This document shows positions 55,934 through 63,985 of a stretch of DNA of 64,000 bases, in pieces. Position 1 is the first letter of the stretch; each line of letters starts with the position of its first letter. Under the pieces are notes generated by a model. It saw only the letters and a list, made by a program, of their open reading frames with translations, was not told where the DNA came from and made no database searches. The position numbers and the translations under genes are program-made. The stretch is taken from the NCBI GenBank assembly GCA_963788585.1, contig CAWBHA010000006.1, positions 459,062 through 523,061 of the forward strand, in the 5' to 3' direction. Source of the DNA: Bog-473 sp963788585. Lineage in GTDB: Bacteria; Actinomycetota; Acidimicrobiia; Acidimicrobiales; RAAP-2.

Positions 55934-56051
55934 GCACTGCTCTGCTCACCATCGCCAGCCCGCCGACGTGTCCGAGCCTGGAAGTGAAGAGCATCAAGCC
56001 CGCGTCAAACCGGATGTGTCCCGCCAGCGGAGAGGGCGCCCCGTGGGCCCG

Positions 56052-56315
56052 CTACCCGATGCGCTCGCGGTGCGAGCACCCCGGCCAACAGCAGGGCCGG
56101 CGCTGGCCTTCCTCCAGTTCCTCCTGGGTTCGCCGGATGCGGCGTCCTCGTGTCATCTCCTGCTTGGCATCCTCGACCCAGCAGATGAACTCGTTGCGGG
56201 CCAGGGGCGTGATGTCCTTCCACGCGCCGAGTGCCGTGGGGTTGTCGATCAGCGCCTCGCGCAGGTCTCTCGGAAGCTTGTGCACCACCCCACCGGGTAC
56301 TCGCTGGCTACTCAT
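56052..56315 (-). CDS. YdeI/OmpD-associated family protein
   Basis: This 87-residue protein starts at ATG 56315 and reads KLPRDLREALIDNPTALGAW, then WVEDAKQEMTRGRRIRRTQE. This is the C-terminal YdeI/OmpD-associated domain, described as a bacteriocin-protection domain in its family name. It normally follows a larger DUF1801-type domain in YdeI proteins, but stands alone here. TAGCCT (56324-56329) lies 8 bases before the start on this strand. The last residues (CCWPGCSHRERIG) include three Cys and could bind metal. The stretch 55934-56051 holds nothing recognisable. Confidence 0.78.
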   Translation of the reverse strand: MSSQRVPGGVVHKLPRDLREALIDNPTALGAWKDITPLARNEFICWVEDAKQEMTRGRRIRRTQEELEEGQRRPCCWPGCSHRERIG

Positions 56316-56329
56316 ATGCGGCAAGGCTA

Positions 56330-56778
56330 GCGAACGCTGTCCGGGGACGGACCCCGAGATCCCCAAGTCGTGCGTCAGGGGCAGGCAAGCGAACGAAGTG
56401 ACGTTGCCGCTGGGTGCGAAGCCTTGCCGATCCGATGGCAATCGAAGTCTCTCCCCCATTGCAATCGGCGTACGGGAGGGAGTCTCCTCCATCACCGCAA
56501 CCACAGGCGCGGACGGACCGTCGCCGGGCCAACTCTTGTGACTCGACCCGCGGAGGCAGACAGGACGAGGCGACGCGCAGGAGTGGGTCCCCGCACCGAG
56601 AACCGGTCTGGCCCGATGGGTGTCGCCGGAACAGGGAGCCCGGCCTGACGAAGCCAACCTCCTTGATAACGGGACGATCAACAATCGATGCGATTCTCCC
56701 CAGAGACAGGGATCGAGCCGATACCTGACCAGTCGGGGGAATTTTCCGCATTGGCGCCCGTAAGGTCGAAAGGTTCGC
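56330..56778. other. 449-base intergenic region before the beta-helix gene
   Basis: No convincing gene is seen here. The region separates the divergent YdeI-like and beta-helix genes. It contains several GC-rich inverted stretches and GGGTCCCCGC near 56593-56602. TAAGGT at 56761-56766 is a -10-like hexamer 12 bases before the GTG of the beta-helix gene. A structured 5' leader further upstream is possible but not identified. Confidence 0.5.
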
Positions 56779-58689
56779 GTGAAAAGACGCGTCGCAACTT
56801 GGACGAAGTTCGTGCTCGTCGAATGCCTGGCCATCGTGGTGCTCGGCGCGATGAGCACGATGTCGACGTCCTTGCCCGCAGCTGCGGGGCCGCCGACCCT
56901 GATGCTCCCGTCCAGCATCTCGTCGAACTGCACCGGGGGCGACAGCGCAACCGCGCTCTCGAACTGGCTGGAGAAGCTCCCGGCGAACTCGACGGTGACG
57001 TTCCCGCTCGACGGCTGCTTCGTCATCAACAACACTCTCACGCTCAATGACACGAAAGGACTGACGCTGAACGGCAACGGCACAACCTTCCGCGAGACTG
57101 CCGCGCCGACGAACGCCCACCCCATCGTCTTCCTCACCCAGGACTCGAATCTCACGATCACGGATCTGACCATCGATGGCGCGTACAACGGGAGCAATGG
57201 CGGTGAGGGAGTCGAGGGCGACTACGGCATCGAGATGGAGGCCGACGACAACGTGATGATCGCGGGCGCCACGGTCGAGAACATCCAGGGCGACTGGGTC
57301 TACCTCTCGCCTCCTTACGATCTATCGGACACCGATGCGCTCTCTACCGGGATCGTCTTCTGGGAAGACCGCTTCGTGAACGCCGGCTACCACGGCTTCA
57401 CCGTGGAGTCAGTCGGCTGCCCGACCCTCGCCCCCTGCAACGGGCTGACCATCGCCGACTCGACGATGACCAACATCGGCGTCGACGCGATGGATTTCGA
57501 ATACGACCAGTACTCGACGCCGTTCAACGCCAACGGCACGCCCTTCTGGGCCGCACAGGACTACGTGACCATCGAGGACAATACGTGGTCGAACTGGGGC
57601 AATGATTGGTTCTCCTCGGTCCAGGGCCAGGTCCCGGGCGTCCAGGAGCAGCATCTGACGTTCAACGGCAACGATTTGGACAGCGACGGCCCGGTGTTCG
57701 AGGTCGTCGGCACCAATCCGTACAGTACGAAGGCGGCATACACGAACGCCGACTGGACGATCACCGGCAACAGGTTCCAACCGGGCGACTATGGGGAACC
57801 GTACCGCGGCGGAACATCGGTCGCCGCCCAGCTCTACTTCATCGTCGGCTTGACCATGACCGACAACACGTTCCCGCTCTGCGCTTGGACCTATGAGACG
57901 CCGCAGCCCGCCGCCGCCTGCGCAACTCCGGATGAGTACGTCATGGACCTCGACCTCATTACGGGCGGAACGATCACCGACAACGATTTCGCCGGCGCGT
58001 TGGGAGTAGTGCTCCCCCAGGCGTACAACACCTACGTGACCGGCGTCAGCCAGTGCGGAAACAAGTACGGCGTCAATGGACGTCAGCTGGATGCTGTTTG
58101 CACCGTGAACGTTCCTGCACCCACGACCACAGTGGTCCCACTCGCGAACGGAGCCGCGCTCTCAGGCTCCCAGTGGCTTGACGCCACGGCGTCGTCGGGG
58201 GTGGCCGGCATCGTCTATGAGTTGAGTGGCAACGGTTTGAGCGATGATGTCATCGCGACCGGTGCCTGGAGCTGTTGCGGCTGGCTGGCACAGTGGAACA
58301 CCGAGGAGGTGCCCGACGGCACCTACACCCTCCAAAGCGTTGCCTCGTATGCCGGCGGAGTCAGCGGCACCAGTCTCCCTGTCACCATCACGGTGGACAA
58401 CCTTCCGACGACCGCCATCGTGCTCCCTGGCACAAGCGCCACGCTCTCGGGCTCCGTATTTCTCGACGCCACCGCGTCGTCGAGGGTGACCGGCGTCAGC
58501 TACGAGCTGAGTGGCAACGGTTTGAGCGACCGCGTGTTCGCGACCGGCGCCACGACCATCTACGGGTGGCTGGCAGAGTGGAACACCAAGACTGTGCCCG
58601 ATGGGACGTACACGCTAGAAAGCGTTGCCTCGTACGCAGGTGGTGAGAGCGGCACCAGTCCTCCTGTCACCGTGAGGATTCGCAATTGA
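56779..58689 (+). CDS. Secreted right-handed beta-helix protein with two Ig-like C-terminal modules
   Basis: This intact 636-residue protein starts at GTG 56779. The signal peptide is VLVECLAIVVLGAMSTMSTS before a probable cut near AAAG. Residues 60-430 show parallel beta-helix rungs (LTLNDTKGLTLNGNGTTFRE, NLTITDLTIDGAYNGSNGGE, DADDNVMIAGATVENI-like steps), the fold of pectate lyases and other polysaccharide-active or binding proteins. No catalytic set is obvious. From residue 447 two modules of about 95 residues each (SQWLDATASSGVAGIVYELS, WLAQWNTEEVPDGTYTLQSV) follow. They recur in the phosphoesterase at 59807. It is likely exported and surface associated. Confidence 0.8.
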   Translation: MKRRVATWTKFVLVECLAIVVLGAMSTMSTSLPAAAGPPTLMLPSSISSNCTGGDSATALSNWLEKLPANSTVTFPLDGCFVINNTLTLNDTKGLTLNGNGTTFRETAAPTNAHPIVFLTQDSNLTITDLTIDGAYNGSNGGEGVEGDYGIEMEADDNVMIAGATVENIQGDWVYLSPPYDLSDTDALSTGIVFWEDRFVNAGYHGFTVESVGCPTLAPCNGLTIADSTMTNIGVDAMDFEYDQYSTPFNANGTPFWAAQDYVTIEDNTWSNWGNDWFSSVQGQVPGVQEQHLTFNGNDLDSDGPVFEVVGTNPYSTKAAYTNADWTITGNRFQPGDYGEPYRGGTSVAAQLYFIVGLTMTDNTFPLCAWTYETPQPAAACATPDEYVMDLDLITGGTITDNDFAGALGVVLPQAYNTYVTGVSQCGNKYGVNGRQLDAVCTVNVPAPTTTVVPLANGAALSGSQWLDATASSGVAGIVYELSGNGLSDDVIATGAWSCCGWLAQWNTEEVPDGTYTLQSVASYAGGVSGTSLPVTITVDNLPTTAIVLPGTSATLSGSVFLDATASSRVTGVSYELSGNGLSDRVFATGATTIYGWLAEWNTKTVPDGTYTLESVASYAGGESGTSPPVTVRIRN

Positions 58690-58806
58690 TGCCGAACGAG
58701 TTCCGGATGCTGTTCGAGCGGCGTGCAAAGGGCATTACGCCTCTGAGCGCTGTGGATGTGGGCCTCTTCACGACCTACGCTCTCAAAAACCCGGGATCGT
58801 TCCGTC

Positions 58807-59691
58807 TCATCGGTGAAGCGCTGTAGCCGTGTGCGCGACCCGCACGAGATCTACGAACCGAGCCGCGGCCCTGGAGAGCGGCCCAGTGCGCTGCATGAAG
58901 CCAACGGTGACCATTTGCGGTGGAATGAAGCGCCTGATCTCGACGTCTTCCTGGCCGGCTACGACACACCGATAGGAGAGGAAAGATCCCATTCCCGCCT
59001 GGGCGGCCGCGATCCAGGTTCCGCGATCTTCAGTGACGAGCGAGACATGGGGTGTGGTACCGGCCGTCCTGGTCGTCATGTCATTGATGAGCTGCCGTCT
59101 GTTCGAACCAGCCGGAGGCATGATCAGCGGTTGCGTCACCACGTCGTCCCATGACACCGACGCAGGGAGTTCCGTACCGTTCGGGGAAACCAAGACGACT
59201 TCGACCTCGGCGATCGGCGTCGACGTGAGCTGACCATCACGGACCCACGGGACGAGCTCGCTGAAACCGATTTCCGCCTCCCCGTCTTGCACCCTTCGGA
59301 GCACTTCATCAGCGCCGCCGGCCCGACACACTCTGAGTTCGAGACCGGGTTCGCAACGGCCAAGTTCGCTCAGCGCCCTCGTCAAGAGCAATCCGTTCGT
59401 GGGAGTCGTGACGATGGCCAGTTCGGCTTGGCCACCCGCCTCCCGTGCCTTCTGCTCCACGGTGTCGATGGCTGCGAGGGCCTCACCCGCTGATTCCACA
59501 ACCGCCTGTCCCGCCTCCGTGGGGACGAGCCGCCTGCCGCGCCGAGCGAACACCGTGACGCCGTGTTCGACTTCGAAGGCGCGCACAGAACGAGAGATCA
59601 CCGGCTGGGTGACACCCAGGGACCGAGCTGCGGCGCTCACCGAGCCGAAGTCGCTGACAGCGACGAGGTAGCGCAGCTGCTGGATGTTCAT
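58807..59691 (-). CDS. LysR family transcriptional regulator
   Basis: This 294-residue protein has the N-terminal helix-turn-helix IQQLRYLVAVSDFGSVSAAA, then RSLGVTQPVISRSVRAFEVE. The effector domain follows from residue 90 (LAIVTTPTNGLLLTRALSEL, GADEVLRRVQDGEAEIGFSE). LysR proteins usually control the divergent gene, here the secreted phosphoesterase at 59807, across a 115-base gap. TATGCT (59700-59705) lies 8 bases before the ATG on this strand. The inducer is unknown. The 117-base gap to the convergent beta-helix gene shows nothing. Confidence 0.9.
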   Translation of the reverse strand: MNIQQLRYLVAVSDFGSVSAAARSLGVTQPVISRSVRAFEVEHGVTVFARRGRRLVPTEAGQAVVESAGEALAAIDTVEQKAREAGGQAELAIVTTPTNGLLLTRALSELGRCEPGLELRVCRAGGADEVLRRVQDGEAEIGFSELVPWVRDGQLTSTPIAEVEVVLVSPNGTELPASVSWDDVVTQPLIMPPAGSNRRQLINDMTTRTAGTTPHVSLVTEDRGTWIAAAQAGMGSFLSYRCVVAGQEDVEIRRFIPPQMVTVGFMQRTGPLSRAAARFVDLVRVAHTATALHR

Positions 59692-59711
59692 GCCCAGAGA
59701 GCATACGTGAC

Positions 59712-59728
59712 ATGCCCAAAAGGGGGAT
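59712..59728. promoter_or_regulatory. Imperfect palindrome between lysR and the phosphoesterase gene
   Basis: ATGCCC (59712-59717) and GGGGAT (59723-59728) are near-inverted arms around AAAAG, 21-37 bases upstream of lysR and 79 bases before the phosphoesterase start. Position fits a LysR site, but the T-N11-A pattern is not exact. Confidence 0.35.
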
Positions 59729-59806
59729 TGTGGTCGCCAAGCGTTGATGGTGTTCTGTACGAGTCCGGAGGTATGCGGGCGGACTCGACGTTCACGGAGG
59801 TCATCG

Positions 59807-62017
59807 ATGACTGGGCTGAGACGGAGGATGACTGGAGGTGCCGTTGCGGTCCTTGCCGTGCTTGGGATCGCAACTCTCGGCCAGGTGTCGGGCGTCGCCA
59901 ATGCGGGAGCCCAGGGCCCGGTGGTACGGGCCGCGCTCGCCCCAGGTCTGATCAACAACGTTCTCGTCATCGAGTTCGAGAACGAGGACGCCTCCACCAC
60001 GTTCGGGCCCGGTTCCCCGGCGACATATCTCAATAACACGTTGGTACCAGAGGGTGAGCTGCTCCCGAACTACTACGCCATCGGACACGTGAGCCTCGAC
60101 AACTACATAGCGGAGATCTCCGGACAGGCCCCCACGCCCTTGACCGACTCGGATTGCGACCTCGGTGAGTTCGTCAACGTGACCCCGGGCACCGCCGACC
60201 CGAACACCACCGCCTATCCCGGCCAGGTCGACGGCAACGGCTGCGTCTTCCCGGCGGGGGCACAGACGATCGCGAACCAGCTCGACACCGCCTACCCGCC
60301 GAACCCGACCACCAACGTGGCTTCCTGGCGGGAGTACGCCGAGGACATGGGCAACGATCCGGCGCGGGACGGAGGAACGGCCGACCCCTCGGTGGCACGG
60401 ACTGCGCACATCCGACCGTGGGGGGGACAGACGACACCGTCACCGCCGAGTCGACCGACCAGTACACCACTCGGCACAACCCATTCATGTACTTTCACTC
60501 CATCATCGACAACACCGCCGAATGTGACGCCAACGTCGTCCCGCTCGGAACGGTGGCCGTGGGTACGCCCAGCACCTTCAACGGCACGCAGCTCCCCGAC
60601 ACGTTCACCGGCCATTTGGCCAATGACCTCTCCAGCGAGGCGTCGACTCCCAAGTTCGGATTCATCACCCCGAACCTCTGCGACGACGGCCACGACGCCA
60701 CCTGCGCCGGCACCAACCTGGAGGGCGGCAAGACCGGTGGGCTCACGGCCGCCGATATCTGGCTGCAGCACTACATGCCGCTGATCATGGCCTCTCCGTC
60801 GTACCAGTCCGGTCAGATGCTGGTGGACATCACATTCGACGAAGGCGACACCTCGGACACCACCGCATGCTGCAACGAGCAGCCCGGTCCGAATTGGGCC
60901 TACCCCGGGTTCAGCCCCTTGTTCGGAACGGCGCCGACCACCCCGGGCGCCGACCCGGGAGGTGGGAAGATCGGGGCGCTCCTGCTGAACTCCAAGTACA
61001 TCCAGCCGGGAACCGTCGACACGACCGGCTCCTACAACCACTACTCCGCGCTGCGGAGCTTACGAGGATCTCCTCGGGCTCACCACCGGAGGTACCGACG
61101 GGGATGGCCACCTTGGCTTCGCAGCCGCACCCGGGCTGACTCCCTTCGGCCAGGACATCTTCCAACCGGATGAGGCGCCAACCATCGCGACGATCCCACA
61201 GAGCCAATCGGTGGTCACCGGAGAAGATCTGACCTTTACTGCAGCGGCGAACATTACGACGCCAACGATCCAATGGCAGGCCTCGGTCAACGGTGGGAAT
61301 ACCTGGATCGATCTGGCTGGCCAGACAAATCCAAGCTTGACCACCGGGCCACTCACTCCATTCGAGAACGGCTGGGAGGTGAGGGCGGTCTTCACCAACT
61401 ACGTCGGGTCGGCGGCGACCAGCCCTGCCACGATCACGGTGCTCCCTCCCACAACCAACGTCGTGCTGCCTTCCAACGACGCCACGTTGTCGACCAGCCA
61501 GTACCTCGACGCCGCCACTTCGCCGGGGGTAACTCGTGTCCAGTACGAGCTGACCGGAGGGAACCTGAGCGACGCCGTGATCGCCACCGGCACACCGACC
61601 CTCTATGGATGGCTGGCGAGCTGGAACACCACCACGGTGCCGAACGGCAGCTACACCCTCCAGAGCGTCGCCTCGTCAGACGGGCTGTCCGGCACGAGTC
61701 CAGGCATCACCATCACCGTGAACAACGTGCCTCCGACGACCACGGTCGTGCTGCCTTCCAACGACGCCACGTTGTCGAGCAGCCAGTACCTCGACGCCAC
61801 CGCCTCGCCCGGGGTGACCAGAGTCCAGTATGAGCTGAGTGGAAACGGTCTGAGCGACGACGTCATCGCCACCGGAACGCCCACAGTCTACGGATGGTTG
61901 GCGGGCTGGAACACCTCGACCCTGTCCGATGGGACCTACACGCTCCAGAGTGTCGCTTCGTATTCCGGAGGGGTGAGCGGTACCAGTCCGGGTATCACGG
62001 TCAATGTGAGCGACTGA
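59807..62017 (+). CDS. Secreted phosphoesterase with Ig-like modules (frame changes near 60400 and 61055)
   Basis: About 737 residues, starting at ATG 59807 behind GGAGG. A signal peptide (GGAVAVLAVLGIATLGQVSG, cut near ANAGA) leads to a phospholipase C/acid phosphatase-type domain of the phosphoesterase family: NVLVIEFENEDASTTFG, HVSLDNYIAEISGQAPTPLT and, in a second frame, LVDITFDEGDTSDTTACCN. After the next break an Ig-like domain (DLTFTAAANITTPTIQWQAS) and two 95-residue modules (SQYLDAATSPGVTRVQYELT) follow, homologous to those of the beta-helix protein. It should cleave phosphate esters outside the cell. The LysR regulator is transcribed divergently. Confidence 0.85.
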
Positions 62018-62078
62018 CAAAAAGACGGGCACGAGCACGGCATCAGACGACATCGACTGCAATCTCCCTCAAAGAGTT

Positions 62079-62162
62079 TCGGGGCACGACTCGGGGCACG
62101 ACTCGGGGCACGACTCGGGGCACGACTCGGGGCACGACTCGGGGCACGACTCGGAACACGAC
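62079..62162. repeat. 12-bp minisatellite TCGGGGCACGAC x7
   Basis: Six exact tandem copies of TCGGGGCACGAC are followed by a seventh, TCGGAACACGAC, between two phosphoesterase genes. The unit is four codons long, so translation gives RGTT or similar repeats without a stop in some frames. It begins 62 bases after one gene and ends 84 bases before the next. No function is known. Confidence 0.92.
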
Positions 62163-62245
62163 TGAACTGACCCACGTCAGCCTTCTGGGACTACAGTCCA
62201 AGGTCGCCTGCTGCCGGAGGTCTGTGAGGTGAGGAGCCGTGTCTG

Positions 62246-63850
62246 ATGTCGACGCTCGATAGGTCCCACGCCCTCGACCACGTCGCGGTGGTGCTCTTCG
62301 AGAACCGCTCCCTCGACAATGTCCTCGGACACCTGTACGGCCCCGAGGACGGCAAGACCTTCGAGGGAGTGATCGGCAAGAACCTGAGCAACCCGATCCC
62401 CAACTGGGCCGAGCACGGTGCTGACCGAAAGGACGTTTCCTACACGGTCGCCACCGATATGGACTCGCCAAATCCGGACTCGGGCGAGGAGTACTTCCAC
62501 ACCAACACCCAGTTGTTCAACATCATCGACGACCAGAACCGATTCAAGATCGGCGAGGCAGCCTCGGCGCCGTGGAATGCTCCGCCTCCGGGAGCGACCC
62601 CGACCATGGACGGGTTCGTGACCGACTACATCTCGACGTTCACCGGAGAGATCGGCCGCCAGCCGACTTACGACGAGTACGCCCACATCATGACTGGTTA
62701 CACATCGGAACAACTCCCGGTATTAAACGGTCTCGCCCGCGACTTTGGCGTCTTCGACCATTGGTTCAGCGAGGTCCCGTCGCAGACGTTCATGAACCGC
62801 TCGTTCTGGACTGCGGCCACCTCCTCGGGTGCGGTCGTGAACAGTCCGCTGAGGAAATGGTTCACGGAGAACGACGCCGAGACGATTTTTGAACGGCTGG
62901 AAGCCCACGGCAAGACCTGGAAGGTCTACGTCATGGAGCCAATGCCGCTGTCGTTCACGGGGCTGATCCACTTTCCCCGGCTGAAGGACCGTTTGGCCAC
63001 CCACTTCGTACCCTTCGCCGAGTTCGAGAGGGATGCGGCAGCGGGCAGTCTCCCGGACTTCTCGCTGATCGAGCCGAACATGATGGCCGGACACGGTGAC
63101 TATCACCCGGCGATGGGCCGTTCGTTCTCGGACAAAGTGGACATCGAGGTCGACAACCCATCCTCGACCCTCTCGGGCGAGGCATTCTTGGAGCGGGTGT
63201 TCAACGCCTACCGATCAGCCACCTCGCAGACCGGTGCCAACGTCTGGAACACCGCACTTTTGATCGGTTGGGACGAGCCCGGAGGCACCTACGATCACGT
63301 TCCTCCAGGACCGGTGCCGCCACCCGACCCCTCGACACCCCATGGCGAGTGCGGATTCACGTTCGAGCGCTCCGGCTACCGGGTACCCGCAGTCATCGTG
63401 TCGCCCTGGGTCGAGGCGGGATCGGTGTACAACGAGGAGTACCGACACACGTCCTTGATCGCCACACTGCGCAAGACTTGGGGGCTCGGTGAGGCCTTCA
63501 CCGGACGGGATGCGTCAGCCCGCACGTTCGACCACGTCTTTTCACTCACCACGCCCCGTGACCCGAAGACCTGGGCAACCGTCAACTCACTTCCCGTGCC
63601 TGCGTGGACGATGGACCCCGAGGTGGTGGGCAAGGGACTCAGCACCCTGGGCAAGGGCATGGGCCCGGCTCTCATTGCCAAGGCCAGGGAGATGGAGGTG
63701 AAGCTCCCGGCTGAACTCAACGACCCTGGAACGGCATTGACACCGAGATTGGTCGTCGGCTTCCTCAGAGGCGTTGCCGCCCACTTCTTCCCGCTTCTAA
63801 CGGGTGGCGATCACGCCGGTGCTGACAATCCAAACATCCAGGAGACGTGA
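62246..63850 (+). CDS. Phosphoesterase family protein (phospholipase C-like), no signal peptide
   Basis: This intact 534-residue protein starts at the ATG behind GAGGTGAGGAG. Metal-site motifs of the family are seen: VAVVLFENRSLDNVLGHLYG (N-terminal Glu-Asn), DFGVFDHWFSEVPSQTFMNR, FSLIEPNMMAGHGDYHPAMG and LLIGWDEPGGTYDHVPPGPV, plus PAVIVSPWVEAGSVYNEEYR. It resembles non-haemolytic phospholipases C and acid phosphatases, but begins at the first motif with no signal peptide, unlike most of the family. It therefore acts in the cytosol, or its export signal has been missed. It shares no Ig-like module with its neighbour. The last 50 residues (VGFLRGVAAHFFPLLTGGDH) are unusual. Confidence 0.88.
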   Translation: MSTLDRSHALDHVAVVLFENRSLDNVLGHLYGPEDGKTFEGVIGKNLSNPIPNWAEHGADRKDVSYTVATDMDSPNPDSGEEYFHTNTQLFNIIDDQNRFKIGEAASAPWNAPPPGATPTMDGFVTDYISTFTGEIGRQPTYDEYAHIMTGYTSEQLPVLNGLARDFGVFDHWFSEVPSQTFMNRSFWTAATSSGAVVNSPLRKWFTENDAETIFERLEAHGKTWKVYVMEPMPLSFTGLIHFPRLKDRLATHFVPFAEFERDAAAGSLPDFSLIEPNMMAGHGDYHPAMGRSFSDKVDIEVDNPSSTLSGEAFLERVFNAYRSATSQTGANVWNTALLIGWDEPGGTYDHVPPGPVPPPDPSTPHGECGFTFERSGYRVPAVIVSPWVEAGSVYNEEYRHTSLIATLRKTWGLGEAFTGRDASARTFDHVFSLTTPRDPKTWATVNSLPVPAWTMDPEVVGKGLSTLGKGMGPALIAKAREMEVKLPAELNDPGTALTPRLVVGFLRGVAAHFFPLLTGGDHAGADNPNIQET

Positions 63851-63883
63851 TCCACCACGGCAGGCCGGCAGGGTGTCCGCAGG

Positions 63884-63985
63884 CTCAGTGCACTCGCTCG
63901 CTTCGAACACAACGTCATCGAGCGGATCTGAATTTCAACGTCGCACGGCAGGACGGGCGCCCCGCTCGTCGGCACTGCTCCTAAG
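63884..63985 (+). pseudogene. Degenerate copy of the aquaporin N-terminal coding sequence
   Basis: The bases after the phosphoesterase stop read LSALARFEHNVIERI and then, after a one-base shift, LNFNVARQDG. This aligns with ARYEQSIIERVNDFNDPRQE of the aquaporin at 52777, including at DNA level. A stop (TGA 63929-63931) interrupts the frame and there is no in-frame start. It is either a remnant of a duplicated gene or the damaged beginning of a second aquaporin gene that continues outside the window. Confidence 0.5.

Noticed and set aside
56470..56710. c-di-AMP (ydaO-type) riboswitch before the beta-helix gene
   Set aside because: A few short words resemble the consensus (GCGGGGACCC on one strand, CTGACGAAGCCAACCTCC on the other), but they are on opposite strands and the core helices could not be drawn.
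62079..62162. CRISPR array
   Set aside because: The units are 12 bases long with no spacers, and no cas gene is present. The same holds for the heptamers at 32952.
61894..62232. A protein with RGTT repeats encoded by the minisatellite
   Set aside because: The frame begins as a shadow of the phosphoesterase gene, has no start signal near the repeats, and ends soon after them.
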